Assembly (NCBI GenBank): GCA_963721105.1
Contig: CAVRHY010000005.1
Span: 468,706-532,705 of the forward strand
Direction: 5' to 3'
DNA from: Thermohalobaculum sp963721105
GTDB lineage: Bacteria > Pseudomonadota > Alphaproteobacteria > Rhodobacterales > Rhodobacteraceae
Length of the DNA: 64,000 bases
Part shown: positions 1 to 9,965 of the stretch, piece after piece
Position numbering within the stretch: the first letter of the stretch is position 1
Layout of the letters: each line of letters starts with the position of its first letter
The notes under the pieces: model-generated
Database searches by the model: none
The model's input: the letters and a program-made list of their open reading frames with translations, nothing else
What the model was told of the DNA's origin: nothing
Made by a program: the position numbers and the translations under genes

Positions 1-30
1 CAGACGCAACGGGGCCGGAGGATCAGCGGT

Positions 31-1420
31 TCAGATCAGGACGAGGCTGGCGAGGCCCAGGAACGCGAAGAAGCCGACGATATCGGTCACGGTCGTGACG
101 AACGTGCCGGAGGCCAGCGCCGGGTCGGCGCCCACCCGGTCGAGCACCATCGGAATGAGAATTCCCGGCCAGCCCGGCGGCAAGCATGTTGACGATCATC
201 GCCGCGCCGATGACGGCGGCCAGCAGCGGGTCGCCGAACCAGCCATAGGTGATGGCCGCCATGATGCCGGCGAAGGCCAGCCCGTTCGCGATGCCGACCC
301 CCGCCTCGCGGCCGATCACGCGCCAGGCGTTCGAGCGCGTCAGGTCGCGCGTCGCCAGCGCGCGCACCGCCACCGTCAGCGTCTGCGTGCCGCCATTGCC
401 GCCCATCGAGGCGACGATCGGCATCAGCACGGCCAGCGCCACCAGCGCCGCGATCTGCGCCTGGAAGATGCCGATGACCAGCGATGCCATGATCGCCGTT
501 ACAAGATTGACGGCCAGCCACGGCACGCGGCGCTTGCAGATCTCCCAGACCGAATCCGAGATCTCCTCGTCGCCGACGCCGCCCAGCAGCATCAGGTCCT
601 CGTGGTGCTCCTCCTGCATCACCTCGACGGCGTCGTCGATGGTGATGACGCCGATCAGCCGGCCGTCCTCGTCGACCACGGGAGCCGAGACCAGGTGGTA
701 CTGATTGAAGGCGTAGGCGACGTCCTCCTGCGCATCCAGAACGCCGACGGTGCGGAACTCCTCGTCCATCAGCGAGCCGAGCGTCACCGGCCGGCGCGAG
801 GCCATGATCTTCGACAGCGGGATCGTGCCGACGGGCTTCATCGCCGCATCGACGACGATGACGTCGTAGAACTGCTCGGCCAGGTCCTCGGCGGCGCGCA
901 TCCAGTCGATCATCTGGCCGACTGTCCAGTAGGGCGGCGCCTTGACCAGGTCGCGCTGCATCAGGCGGCCGGCCGAGTACTCCGGATAGGTCAGCGACTG
1001 CGCGACGGCGACGCGGTCCGCCGGGTCCAGCGCCGCCAGCACCTCGCGCCGCTCGTCCTCCTCCAGGTCCTCGACCAGGTAGACGACGTCGTCGGTCTCC
1101 AGCTCGCGCGCCGCCTCGGCGACCTGGGCGGGCTCGAGGATGCCGAGCACGTCGTCGCGAACTCCCTCCTCCAGCTCGGCCAGCACCTCGGGGTCGATGT
1201 CCGACCAGGCGAGCTCGATCAGCGCGCGGCGGTCGTCGGTGTCGATCTGCTCGAACAGGTCGGCGATGTCGGCGACGTGCAGCTCGTCGATGCAGGCGAC
1301 GACCGTCTCGCGGTCGCCGGCGCGAACCGCGTCGCGCACCGCGTCGACGATGGCCGGGTCCAGGCCGTACTCGTCCTCGCGGCGCTCGCGCGGATCGGTC
1401 TCGGGCGTCTGCTCGGCCAT
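31..1420 (-). CDS. mgtE: Magnesium transporter MgtE (single-base frameshift near the 3' end)
   Basis: Inner-membrane Mg2+ channel of the MgtE family. In order the product has an acidic helical MgtE N domain (about residues 30-130), a CBS pair (about 140-270) and a C-terminal membrane domain with the pore-region motif GGNGGTQTLTVAVRALATRD. The ATG at 1420 follows a G-rich Shine-Dalgarno; an upstream in-frame ATG at 1513 has none. Near position 167 the minus-strand frame breaks after NMLAAGLAG because of one extra base. Skipping it restores a last helix ending in ASLVLI and a TGA at 31, giving 462 aa, normal for the family. The family is gated by cytosolic Mg2+ through the N and CBS domains (known). 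No operon partner is visible. Confidence 0.93.
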
Positions 1421-1563
1421 GGTCCCCCCGCCTGCTGGGGCGGTTGATAGCGCGGCCGCCCGGCCTTGCCTATCGGCGGGCTGGCCACGCCGCGGGAAAT
1501 TTTTCGTTGTCACGATGCAGGCTTCGACGGTCTCCTGGTTTATGTAGGCGTGATCGCGGGGTC

Positions 1564-1791
1564 TTCCGCGGGTTGACGACCGACACGGCCGTGGTCCACA
1601 TCGCCGCCTCGCTCGGCAAGCCGGTCTGGAACATGCTGACCTGGGAGGGCTTCTGGCTCTACGGCAGCGGCGAGCGCACGCCGTGGTATCCCTCGATGCG
1701 GCTGATCCGCCAGAGGCGCAGCGGCGACTGGGACGGCGTCTTCGCCGAGGTCGAGGCGCGGCTCCGCGGCTTCATCGAGGCGCGTGGGTGA
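1564..1791 (+). pseudogene. C-terminal remnant of a glycosyltransferase (TPR/GT9-like)
   Basis: About 75 codons resemble the extreme C-terminus of the tetratricopeptide/glycosyltransferase family 9-like proteins of alphaproteobacteria: TTDTAVVHIAASLGKPVW, then WYPSMRLIRQ and GDWDGVFAEV. The rest of the enzyme (normally several hundred residues) is absent. Upstream lies the mgtE promoter side, and no coding continuation was found in any frame of 1421-1560. Its TGA overlaps the GTG start of the next gene (GTGA), so an original two-gene unit is preserved at its 3' end. Truncation by deletion or by misassembly are both possible. Confidence 0.6.
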
Positions 1792-2180
1792 GCGGCGCGA
1801 TCACCATCGAGGTCTCGCCCGGCGAGCTGATCGACAGGATCACGATCCTCGAGATCAAGGCCGAGCGGATAGGCGACGCCGCGAAGCGCGCCAACGTGCT
1901 GTCCGAACTCGAGCTCCTGAGCGCGGCGCGCGCCGCCGGCATCGCCGACGGCCCCGAGCCCGACCGCCTGGCCGAGGCGCTGCGGCAGATAAACACCGAG
2001 CTCTGGGACATCGAGGACGCGCTCCGCGACTGCGAGCGCGCCGGCGATTTCGGCCCGCGCTTCGTCGAGCTGGCGCGCAACGTCTACCTCACCAACGACC
2101 GCCGCGCGGCGCTGAAGCGCGAGCTCAACCTGCTGCTCGGCTCGCGCATGGTCGAGGAGAAGTCGTACCGGCCGTACTGA
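1788..2180 (+). CDS. DUF6165 family protein
   Basis: 130-residue soluble protein of unknown function matching DUF6165: N-terminal ITIEVSPGELIDRITILEIK, a charged helical middle and a C-terminus ending in MVEEKSYRPY. The GTG at 1788 is chosen because it overlaps the stop of the upstream glycosyltransferase remnant and places the conserved ITIEVSPGE block at residue 4. Family members commonly sit beside glycosyltransferase genes, as here, which suggests a surface-polysaccharide role (inference). No catalytic motif is apparent. The 284 bases after it hold no gene that I can support. Confidence 0.75.
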   Translation: MSGAITIEVSPGELIDRITILEIKAERIGDAAKRANVLSELELLSAARAAGIADGPEPDRLAEALRQINTELWDIEDALRDCERAGDFGPRFVELARNVYLTNDRRAALKRELNLLLGSRMVEEKSYRPY

Positions 2181-2464
2181 GTCGCCGCCGATCCCGCTGT
2201 CGCCTCCAAGCTCCGCCGCCTGCTCGCACGCCGCCCCGCAACCGCCGACCCCGGGGCCACCGCCCACACCATCGGCCCGACCTCGTCGGGCCTTCCCCAG
2301 CCATCCCTTCCCGACAACTCCGAACCCCGAGCAACGCCGACGATAAAAGCCGCCGACGCCGCCTGCTCCTCGGCCGAAAGCGAAGCGACAGGCCGAGGGT
2401 ATGTTTCATGCGGGCGACCAGCCCGCATCCCGCCAAGCTCGCTCCGCCAGCCTTGAACCGCCGG

Positions 2465-3022
2465 TCACAGCCGCAGCGCCCGGGTCAGCGCCGCCTCGAT
2501 CTCGTCGGCCAGCGCGACGCGCTCCTCGGGCGACAGGAAAGCGCCCAGCTCGATCTCGCGCCCGCCGCCCGCCAGAGTCAGGTAATCCTCGACCTTCGCT
2601 TCCTTGTGCAGCCGCAGGCGCACGCGCATCGGGTCGGCCGCCCAGCGCAGCACGCGCCCGTCGGTCTCGCGCCGCTCGACGCGCACCTCGTCCGGCCAGA
2701 CCGCCAGCCACTCGCCCATGCGCAGCGCCCGCGCGTTGCGGCGGAAGGCGTAACGCAGCGAAAGGAAGGGGATGACCAGGAAGACCGCCAGCGGCCAGAA
2801 GACCTTCGTCCCGGCCAGCGCGATCAGCGGCAGCGCCAGCCCGGCGGCGGCGGCGCCCAGCGCAACGCGGTAGCCGCGGCGGGTCAGCGACTGGTTCGGC
2901 CAGAGCGTGACCTCGTAGACCGGCGGGTCGGTCCGGTCTCGCCATTGCGGGCCTGAAACGCGCGCGGCCGGGGGCGTGCCCCCGGCCGGGTCGTCGGGTT
3001 CGGGCCGGTCCGGCCCAGTCAC
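2465..3022 (-). CDS. DUF2244 membrane protein
   Basis: 185-aa protein with a Pro-rich N-terminus, a hydrophobic hairpin (about residues 52-88) and a basic/acidic C-terminal domain, the DUF2244 layout. Members are often found beside cytochrome c oxidase genes in alphaproteobacteria, and here it follows coxA with one base between stop and GTG start, so the two are probably translated together. A role in aa3 oxidase assembly or in the same regulon is inferred only from this context. It begins with GTG (revcomp of 3020-3022); no better start lies downstream before the conserved region. Confidence 0.8.
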   Translation of the reverse strand: MTGPDRPEPDDPAGGTPPAARVSGPQWRDRTDPPVYEVTLWPNQSLTRRGYRVALGAAAAGLALPLIALAGTKVFWPLAVFLVIPFLSLRYAFRRNARALRMGEWLAVWPDEVRVERRETDGRVLRWAADPMRVRLRLHKEAKVEDYLTLAGGGREIELGAFLSPEERVALADEIEAALTRALRL

Positions 3023-3023
3023 C

Positions 3024-4650
3024 TCAGTGGTGGGCCGGGTGCTGCTTGTCCCAGTCGCCGACCGTCGGAAGCACCTCGAAGGTGTGCGCCGGCGGCGGGT
3101 TCGGCAGCGTCCACTCCAGCGTGCCGTAGATGTCCTCCCAGTAGTTGGGATTGGTCACCCGCGCGCCGCGCGTCACCGTGTAGAGCATGATGCCGATGAA
3201 CAGGACGAAGCTGGCACCCGAGATGAAGGAGCCGATCGACGACCACCAGTGCCAGTAGGCAAATGCCTCCGGGTAGTCGATATAGCGCCGCGGCATGCCC
3301 TGCCGGCCCAGGAAGTGCTGCGGGAAGAAGGTCAGGTTGGCGCCGATGAACAGCGTCCAGAACTGGATCTTGCCCCACATCTCCGGGTACTGGCGGCCCG
3401 AGATCTTGCCGATCCAGTAGTAGAAGCCGGCGAGGATGCCGAAGGCGGCGCCGAGGCTCATCACGTAGTGGAAGTGCGCCACGACGTAGTAGGTGTCGTG
3501 ATAGGCGCGGTCGACGCCGGCCTGGCTCAGCACGATGCCGGTCACGCCGCCGAAGGTGAACAGGAAGATGAAGCCGATGGCGTAGAGCATCGGCGTCTTG
3601 AACTCGATCGACCCGCCCCACATCGTGGCGATCCACGAGAAGATCTTGATGCCCGTCGGCACCGCGATCGTCAGCGTCGCCAGCATGAAGTAGGCCTGCG
3701 AGTTCAGCGACATGCCGACCGTGTACATGTGGTGCGCCCAGACCACGAAGCCCAGCGCCGAGATGATCAGCATGGCGAAGACCATGCCGGCATACCCGAA
3801 GATCGGCTTGCGGCTGAAGGTCGAGACGATGTGGCTGATGATGCCGAAGCCCGGCACGATCAGCATGTAGACCTCGGGGTGGCCGAAGAACCAGAAGATG
3901 TGCTGGTAGAGCAGCGGGTCGCCGCCGCCGGCCGGCTGGAAGAACGAGCGTGCCGAAGTTGCGGTCGGTCAGCAGCATGGTGATGGCGCCGGCCAGCACC
4001 GGCAGCGAGAGCAGGATCATCCACGCGGTCGCGAAGATCGCCCAGGGGAACAGCGGCACCTTCATCAGCCGCATGCCCGGCGCGCGCATGTTCAGGAAGG
4101 TCGTGATCATGTTGATCGCGCCCAGGATCGACGAGGCGCCCGACAGGTGCAGCGCGAAGATGCCGAAGTCGGTCGCCATGCCCTCTTCCGAGGTCGAGAG
4201 CGGCGGGTACAGCACCCAGCCGACGCCCGAGCCCGCCTGGGCGTTGCCGCCGGGCGCCAGGATCGAGCAGATCGCCAGCGTCGAGCCCGCGACGTACAGC
4301 CAGTAGCTGAGGTTGTTCATGCGCGGGAACGCCATGTCCGGCGCGCCGATGTGCAGCGGCATGAAGTAGTTGCCGAAGCCGCCGAACATCGCCGGGATGA
4401 TGACGAAGAACATCATCAGGATGCCGTGGCCGGTGATGATGACGTTCCAGGTGTGCCCGTTCGCCATGTACTGGACGCCCGGATGCATCAGCTCGAGGCG
4501 CATGTACATCGACAACGCGATGGCGATGGTGCCCATCACGGCGGACGTGATCAGGTAGAGAATCCCGATATCCTTGTGGTTCGTCGAGCAGAACCAGCGG
4601 GTGAAGAAGCCGGGGTGGTGTTCGTGCGCGTGGACGGCCGCGTCTGCCAT
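3024..4650 (-). CDS. ctaD: Cytochrome c oxidase subunit I (aa3 type; frameshifted)
   Basis: Catalytic subunit of the proton-pumping aa3 oxidase, a twelve-helix inner-membrane protein carrying heme a and the heme a3-CuB centre. Visible hallmarks are FCSTNHKDIGILYLI near the N-terminus, ILMMFFVIIPAMFGGFGNYF, the CuB/K-channel stretch leading into VYMLIVPGFGIISHI, VVWAHHMYTVG and the late HDTYYVVAHFHYVMSLGA. ATG 4650 has AGGAG upstream. Around 3948 one extra base splits the frame between NFGT and SFFQPAGG; correcting it gives 541 aa, the usual size. coxB and coxC are not adjacent; DUF2244 follows directly. An artefactual indel is far more likely than a dead oxidase. Confidence 0.95.
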
Positions 4651-4820
4651 ATGTCGGGCTCCTGGTGGTGTCGTGCGGACGGCCGTCCCCCGGCCGCCAG
4701 ATGATGCACCAGAGGGTTTAGCCCGGCCGGAACGTCCGGGCAACGGTCAGACTTGCCGCAGGAGTCGCATGGCCGGCTCTGTTGCAGGGGTATCTGCGGC
4801 GGGCCGGGCCGCGCGCAGGC

Positions 4821-5462
4821 TCAGCCCAGCATCCCGGCGGCGCGGACCAGCAGCGTGCCCCCCAGCGCGGTGAAGAAGACCGCCACCCCGGCGGTGATCC
4901 AGCGCCCGGCCCGGGCGTAGGCCGCCGCGGCCGGCCGGGTCGAGAAGGCGAGCGCGTAGCCGGCGTGGATCAGCCCGGCCAGCGCCGAGGCGCCGCCGAT
5001 CATCGTCAGCATGGCCGCGGGCGTGGCCGTGCCGGCCGGGAAGATCGTCACCAGCACCAGCCAGGTCGTCAGCGCCTTCGGATTCAGCGCCAGCACGCCC
5101 AGCGTCACCGCGAAGGCCGTTCGCGGCGTCACGGCGCGGGCGCCGGTGCTGGCCGCGGTCCAGCCCCAGGCGCGCCGCGCGTAGCGCGAGGCGAACCAGA
5201 GCAGCAGCGCGCCCCCCAGCGCGGAGAGCGCCGGCGCCAGCCAGGGCGCCTGCCGGAACGCCACCGCCGCGCCCAGCACCGCCGCCGAGGCCCAGCCGCA
5301 GACGCCCAGCGACACGGCCGGCACGACCGCCAGCGCCGCCCGCCGCCCGGAGCCAAGCGCGATGGCGATGGTGTTGAAGACGTTCGGCCCGGGAGAGGCT
5401 ACGTTGGCGCCGAAGATGGCCAGCGCCGTCGCGATCTCGGTCCAGGGAAAGGGCGTGGCCAT
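4821..5462 (-). CDS. LysE/RhtB family amino-acid exporter
   Basis: 213-aa polytopic membrane protein of the LysE superfamily, which exports amino acids or related metabolites by proton exchange. The family signature SPGPNV lies near residue 23 and NPKALTTWLV near residue 126, between hydrophobic helices (about six). ATG 5462 puts the signature at the normal distance from the N-terminus. It lies upstream of coxA on the same strand with a 170-base gap, so an independent unit is likely. Substrate cannot be told from sequence. Confidence 0.85.
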   Translation of the reverse strand: MATPFPWTEIATALAIFGANVASPGPNVFNTIAIALGSGRRAALAVVPAVSLGVCGWASAAVLGAAVAFRQAPWLAPALSALGGALLLWFASRYARRAWGWTAASTGARAVTPRTAFAVTLGVLALNPKALTTWLVLVTIFPAGTATPAAMLTMIGGASALAGLIHAGYALAFSTRPAAAAYARAGRWITAGVAVFFTALGGTLLVRAAGMLG

Positions 5463-5858
5463 CGTGCGGAACCCTGCTGCCGGTCGCCGGGCGGGTCAAT
5501 GCAGCCGGGCGATGCTGCGGGTCGGCGCCACCCGCGGGCGGAGCAGCGGGACGGATGCCGCCGCCACCGCGCTGCCCGGGCCGCGCGCTCCGGTCCGGCG
5601 ATCCACCCCCTTTCGGTCGGTCCGCGGATCGCTAAGGTGCAACCGGGTGCGGTGCAGGTCATTGCACCCGGACAAGACAGGGGATGGCCGCCGCATGCCT
5701 GACGCCAGCCAACCGACGCCGCCATGCTGGCCGCCATGCTGGCCGCCATGCTGACCGTCACGCTGGCCGCCATGCTGACCGTCCCGCCGGGCCGGAATCG
5801 CCTGGCGCGGCGCGCGGCGGGTCATGCCCCCGCTGCCTTCGCGCCGGCGGGCTGAAGC
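5463..5858. other. Intergenic region with a 12-bp tandem repeat
   Basis: This stretch separates the divergent LysE and TerC genes. It holds six tandem 12-bp units (5718-5789) and otherwise no convincing reading frame; the apparent open frames are Ala/Gly/His-rich translations of the repeat. Promoters for both flanking genes must lie here, but I could not pick one with confidence. Confidence 0.6.
5718..5789 (+). repeat. Six-unit 12-bp tandem repeat
   Basis: Units at 5718, 5730, 5742 and 5766 are identical (GCCGCCATGCTG). Units at 5754 (ACCGTCACGCTG) and 5778 (ACCGTCCCGCCG) are diverged. The array ends about 70 bases upstream of the TerC start. A period of 12 is a multiple of three, so it stays open in every frame, but no surrounding gene supports coding. 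Confidence 0.9.
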
Positions 5859-6571
5859 GTGGAGTCGGAAGCCACGTCGCTGGTCGCGCTGCTGCAGATC
5901 ATCGGCATCGACATCATCCTCAGCGGCGACAACGCGCTGGTGATCGCGCTGGCCTGCCGGCAGTTGCCGCGCGAACAGCGCCGGCGCGGCATCTGGCTCG
6001 GCACCGGCGCGGCGATGGTGCTGCGCATCGCCTTCGCGGCCGCCATCGTCTACCTGCTGATGATCCCGCTGCTCAAGCTCGCCGGCAGCCTCATGCTGCT
6101 GTGGATCGCCATCAAGCTGCTGGTGCCCGAGGCGAGGGCGAGGGCGACGGAGACGGCGGCGAGGCGCATGCCGGCGCGGGAACGCTGTGGACCGCGATTC
6201 GGATCATCGTCGTCGCCGACGCCGTGATGAGCTTCGACAACGTCATCAGCGTCGCCGCGGCGGCCAGGGGGCATGTCGGCCTGCTGGCGCTGGGGATCGC
6301 GATATCGATCCCGCTGATGGTCGTCGGCTCGCAGATGATGCTGTGGCTGCTGGACCGCATGCCCAGCCTGATGATCGCGGGCAGCGCGCTGCTCGGCTGG
6401 ATCGCCGGCGGGCTGGCGATGTCGGACCCGATCGTCGACGACCTGCTCGGCCATCCCGGGCTGCCGGCGCATTATCTCGTCGCGGCGGGCACGGCCGTCT
6501 TCGTCGTCCTCGTCGGCCAGTGGCTGGCACAGCGCGAGGCGGCAGCGACGCGCCGATCCCCCGACAGATGA
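5859..6571 (+). CDS. TerC family integral membrane protein (frameshifted)
   Basis: TerC/YjbE-type membrane protein, a family linked to tellurite resistance and metal (Mn2+) export. Conserved acidic intramembrane motifs are present twice: DIILSGDNALVIALA early and ADAVMSFDNVISVAAAA in the second half, each followed by hydrophobic helices. The GTG start at 5859 sets the first motif at the family's usual N-terminal position. The frame changes in a GC-rich, Glu/Gly-coding stretch near 6131. Here one base seems missing rather than extra; restoring it yields 237 aa. The transported ion is not deducible. Confidence 0.85.
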
Positions 6572-6614
6572 GATGACCGGCGCCGATGGACGGCGGCCGA
6601 CAGCCGCCGCGCCG

Positions 6615-8132
6615 TCAGGGCCGGGTTCCACCCCGCAAGGCCGTCCACGCTCCAAAGGTTCGCACCCGCCCCTGTCCCGGCGCTGCCACGCAGCGCCCCG
6701 GGGCGCCACGGCGCACGGCGACGCCCTTCAGTCGCCGTCGTCCGCGCCCGCGCCCGCGCCCCGCGCGAGGTTCGGGCTCGGCCGGGCGAGCCTCCGTCCG
6801 TCGCTCGCCCTCCATGGCGATTTCGCCCAGGTGCCGCTCGGCGGGCACCTTCGCCTCCTTGATCCGCGATGCCACCGCGGCGATCGCCTCCAGCTCGTGC
6901 GGCCTCTGCGCGATCGCCGCCAGCGTCTCGTTCAGTTCGCGCAGGCAGCGCATCGTCGTGCGGTCACGCGCCGCCTCGATGATCGGCGCGACGTCGTCCT
7001 CGAGGAACTCGGGGATGCCGTGCCGCGCGCGCAGGATGCGTGGCACGCCGTCCTTGCCCTTCAGCGCGCGGGGCCGCTCGGGCAGCCCCGCCAGCACCAC
7101 CAGCCCCTCGTACAGCCGGTTGGCGCACGAGCGCGCCGTCGCCGGGTCGTTGATGCCGGGCGACAGCGCGCGCAGCGCCACCTCGGACAGCGAGTTGCCC
7201 TCGAACTCCGGCGTCTCGCCGATGACGCGCCGCTCGGTCAGGTTGGCGTAATGCGTGATCCGCTCGGCCACCCAGTCCGGGTCGCCGTGGACGCCCGCGA
7301 CGACGGCGATCGGCTGGCCCTCCAGCACGAAGGCGTTCTCGCGCAGCAGGATCTGCACCAGCAGATCGTTCTCCTCGGCCCAGGCCAGCAGGCCGGGATG
7401 GTCGACGGCGCCCACATAACCCGTCCGCGTCGCGTGCACCGCGCGGCCATCGGCCAGCCTGCGCTCCAGCGCGTCCTCGTCGTCCACGTCGGCGACCATC
7501 ATCGCGTCGTCGATCGAGCGCGGCCCGCGCCGGATCGCAGCGGCGAAGGCCTGGCCCAGCCACGACACCATGTCCTCGGCGCGCATGATGCGCGTCATCC
7601 GGTGGGTGAAGACGACGACGATCGCCAGCGTCGCCGTGGCCATCGCCAGCGCGAGATAGGACGAGGCCGCCAGCCGCATCTCGCCGCCGGTGATGCCGAA
7701 CGAGAGGGTGATCGCCGCGAACAGGAAGGTCGCCAGCGACAGCCCGACCAGGACCTGCGTCACGCGCTCCTCGACGACGTAGTCGAGCACGCGCGGGCTG
7801 AGTTGCTGCGCCGTGATCGACAGCGCCACGAAGGCCAGCGAGAAGACCAGCGAGGTGATGGTGATCACTCCGCCCGCGACGACCTGCAGGGTGGCCCGCG
7901 CGCCGTCGATGTCGATGTCGACGTCGCCGAACAGCACCGACAGATGGTCCTGCGAGACCATCTGGAAGGCCACCGGCGCGACGATCCCGAGAATCGCCAG
8001 CGCCAGCGGAAGCAGCCAGAACGCCTCCAGCAGATGCTGCAGCTTGGCCGGGACCAGCCGCTGCATGACCAGCCGGGGGTTGCGCAGCGTGTGCCAGAGC
8101 CGCCCGCTCCAGTGCGGCGTGCGCTCAGTCAT
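6615..8132 (-). CDS. DUF2254 membrane protein
   Basis: Predicted inner-membrane protein of up to 505 aa with four hydrophobic helices in the first 190 residues and a large soluble C-terminal half. The DUF2254 signature ALRALSPGINDPATA is present near residue 315, and LLAWAEENDLLVQILLRENA precedes it. Function is unknown. The ATG overlaps the stop of zapE by eight bases (ATGACTGA), implying translational coupling. The last 40 or so residues are low-complexity Arg/Gly; another frame reaches a plausible stop at 6728 (ending DDGD), so the true C-terminus may lie there and a further indel is possible. Confidence 0.8.
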   Translation of the reverse strand: MTERTPHWSGRLWHTLRNPRLVMQRLVPAKLQHLLEAFWLLPLALAILGIVAPVAFQMVSQDHLSVLFGDVDIDIDGARATLQVVAGGVITITSLVFSLAFVALSITAQQLSPRVLDYVVEERVTQVLVGLSLATFLFAAITLSFGITGGEMRLAASSYLALAMATATLAIVVVFTHRMTRIMRAEDMVSWLGQAFAAAIRRGPRSIDDAMMVADVDDEDALERRLADGRAVHATRTGYVGAVDHPGLLAWAEENDLLVQILLRENAFVLEGQPIAVVAGVHGDPDWVAERITHYANLTERRVIGETPEFEGNSLSEVALRALSPGINDPATARSCANRLYEGLVVLAGLPERPRALKGKDGVPRILRARHGIPEFLEDDVAPIIEAARDRTTMRCLRELNETLAAIAQRPHELEAIAAVASRIKEAKVPAERHLGEIAMEGERRTEARPAEPEPRAGRGRGRGRRRLKGVAVRRGAPGRCVAAPGQGRVRTFGAWTALRGGTRP

Positions 8133-9231
8133 CGGGCCACCCGGCGGCCTGCATCTCGGCCAGGCGCGACGCGGTGCGGGCGAACTCGAAGGCGCCCTCG
8201 CCCTCGGTGAAGATGTCGCCCGCCGGTGCGTCCGCCGACAGGTAGAGCTTCACGCGCGCCTCGTAGAAGGCGTCGATCAGCGTCACCAGCCGCTTGGCCT
8301 CGTTGTGCTTCGCCTGGCCGAGGCGCGGCACGTCGTCCAGGAAGAACACCCGGAACTGCCGGGCGATGGCAAGATAGTCGGCCGGGCCCAGCGGCGTCGC
8401 GCAGAGGTCGGCAAAGCTCGCGCGGCCCACCTCCTCGGCCGCCTCGGGGATGGTGATGCGCCGGCCGCGCACCGAAACGGTCAGCGGCGCGACGTCCTCG
8501 CCGTCGATCTCCTGCGCCCAGGCCGCGTCCATGCCGGCGCGCGCGGCGGTCCCCAGCGGCGAGAAATACCGCTGCTCGCCGGCATCGCGGCCCTGCCGGT
8601 GGTCCGAGTCGCCCTCCAGCTCGTGGACGTCCATGTTCTCCTTCAGAAGGCCGATGAACGGCAGGAAGACCTGCCGGTTCAGCCCGTTCTTGTACAGCTC
8701 GTCCGGCGCCCGGTTCGACGTCGCGACGATCACCACGCCGCGCGCGAACAGCGCCTCGAACAGCCGCCCCAGGATCATCGCGTCGGCGATGTCGGTCACC
8801 TGGAACTCGTCGAAGCACAGCAGCGTCGCGCCCTCGGCGATCTCGTCGGCGACCGGCCGCAACGGGTCGCGGACGTTCGATTCACGGGCGATCTGCAGGC
8901 CCACCTGCACCTCCTGCATGAAGGCGTGGAAATGCACGCGGCGCTTCGGCGTCACCGGCGCGCCGTCGAAGAAGACGTCCATCAGCATCGACTTGCCGCG
9001 CCCGACGCCGCCATAGAGATAAAGCCCCGTCAGGAACTTGTCCTGCTTGGCGGCCTTGCGGCCAAAGCCCAGCCAGCCCAGCGCCACCATCATGCGCTTC
9101 GACGGGTCGTAGCCGGCCAGCCGCATGTGCAGCAGCTGCAGCTTCTCGACGGCAGCGCGCTGCGCCGGGTCGGGGCGGATGCGCCCCTGCTCGACGAGCG
9201 CGCGATAGCGTTGCATCGGCCCGTCCGACAT
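8125..9231 (-). CDS. zapE: Cell division protein ZapE (AFG1-like ATPase)
   Basis: P-loop ATPase of the AFG1/ZapE family, 368 aa. The Walker A motif is GGVGRGKSMLMD (around residue 75) and the Walker B motif is TLLCFDEFQVTD; ATSNRAPDELYKNGLNR is the sensor-type stretch typical of the family. ZapE associates with the FtsZ ring and with late division in E. coli; the mitochondrial homologue AFG1 affects respiratory complex turnover (known). It is followed with overlap by DUF2254. The start at 9231 was chosen because it gives the full N-terminal helix RYRALVEQGRIRPDPAQR found in the family. Confidence 0.92.
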   Translation of the reverse strand: MSDGPMQRYRALVEQGRIRPDPAQRAAVEKLQLLHMRLAGYDPSKRMMVALGWLGFGRKAAKQDKFLTGLYLYGGVGRGKSMLMDVFFDGAPVTPKRRVHFHAFMQEVQVGLQIARESNVRDPLRPVADEIAEGATLLCFDEFQVTDIADAMILGRLFEALFARGVVIVATSNRAPDELYKNGLNRQVFLPFIGLLKENMDVHELEGDSDHRQGRDAGEQRYFSPLGTAARAGMDAAWAQEIDGEDVAPLTVSVRGRRITIPEAAEEVGRASFADLCATPLGPADYLAIARQFRVFFLDDVPRLGQAKHNEAKRLVTLIDAFYEARVKLYLSADAPAGDIFTEGEGAFEFARTASRLAEMQAAGWPDD

Positions 9232-9377
9232 CCGGCATTACCCTGAGCCCCTCGCGGCGGCGCGACACTAGCGTCAGCGGATCGCAGATCACAAGCACCC
9301 GCCAAACGCCCGTTCCGGCCGGCGAGTGCCGCCGCGCGGGGCGGATCGGCGGCGCGAGGCCGGCGCTGGCGCGACCG

Positions 9378-9773
9378 CTACTGATGGTAGGGCAAAGTCT
9401 TCGAGCCTCGCCCGAGGACGGTGTCCTTCGCCCGGTTCAGCGCGGTCACCTCCCAGCGGTAGTCGTGGGCGGCACCCGGCGGACAGGGTCCCTTGTAGAC
9501 GAACGCCCCCCGCCGCACCGTCGGCCCGGTGTAGGGCACGGTGCCGCCGCCGTGGTTGAAGCTCGGGGCCTGCAGGTCGGTCATCGTGAAGCGCAGGTAG
9601 GCGGTGCCATCGGGCACGTTGCTGACCGTGAAGGCCGGCGAGGTCGGCTGGAAGCAGCCCGAGGTCTCGGCCCAGCTGAAGTCGAGCCCGATCTCGGCCA
9701 CGCTGTCCGCGTCCTTCGCGCCGGCGCAGGACGCCAGCGCAAGAAGGCAGGCCGCGAGAACCCGGAACCTCAT
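9378..9773 (-). CDS. Putative PEBP-like (YbhB/YbcL) lipoprotein
   Basis: 131-aa exported protein. The N-terminus MRFRVLAACLLALASC ends in a lipobox (LASC), so a lipid-anchored periplasmic protein is expected. The mature part resembles phosphatidylethanolamine-binding-like proteins: VSNVPDGTAYLRFTMTDLQAPSF, then YKGPCPPGAAHDYRWEVTAL. The ATG at 9773 follows GGAG at good spacing, preferred over an in-frame GTG five codons upstream. It is shorter than classical YbhB, and ligand residues cannot be judged. Assignment rests on the GPCPPG-H-Y block and is moderate. Confidence 0.6.
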   Translation of the reverse strand: MRFRVLAACLLALASCAGAKDADSVAEIGLDFSWAETSGCFQPTSPAFTVSNVPDGTAYLRFTMTDLQAPSFNHGGGTVPYTGPTVRRGAFVYKGPCPPGAAHDYRWEVTALNRAKDTVLGRGSKTLPYHQ

Positions 9774-9965
9774 CGCGCATCTCCTCACACCAGCCCGGTT
9801 CCGTCACAGTACGGGCTGGCGGTGCGGTGGCAAGGCCCATCGCGGGATGCACGACCGGCCGCGGCGGTCGAGTCAAATCCGCTGAACCGGGGCCCCGCGA
9901 AAATTCGTTTGTCGCCGCGCCCGGGATCGCGGATTGTCCGCCACGTAACCTCATCGGAGCGCCGA

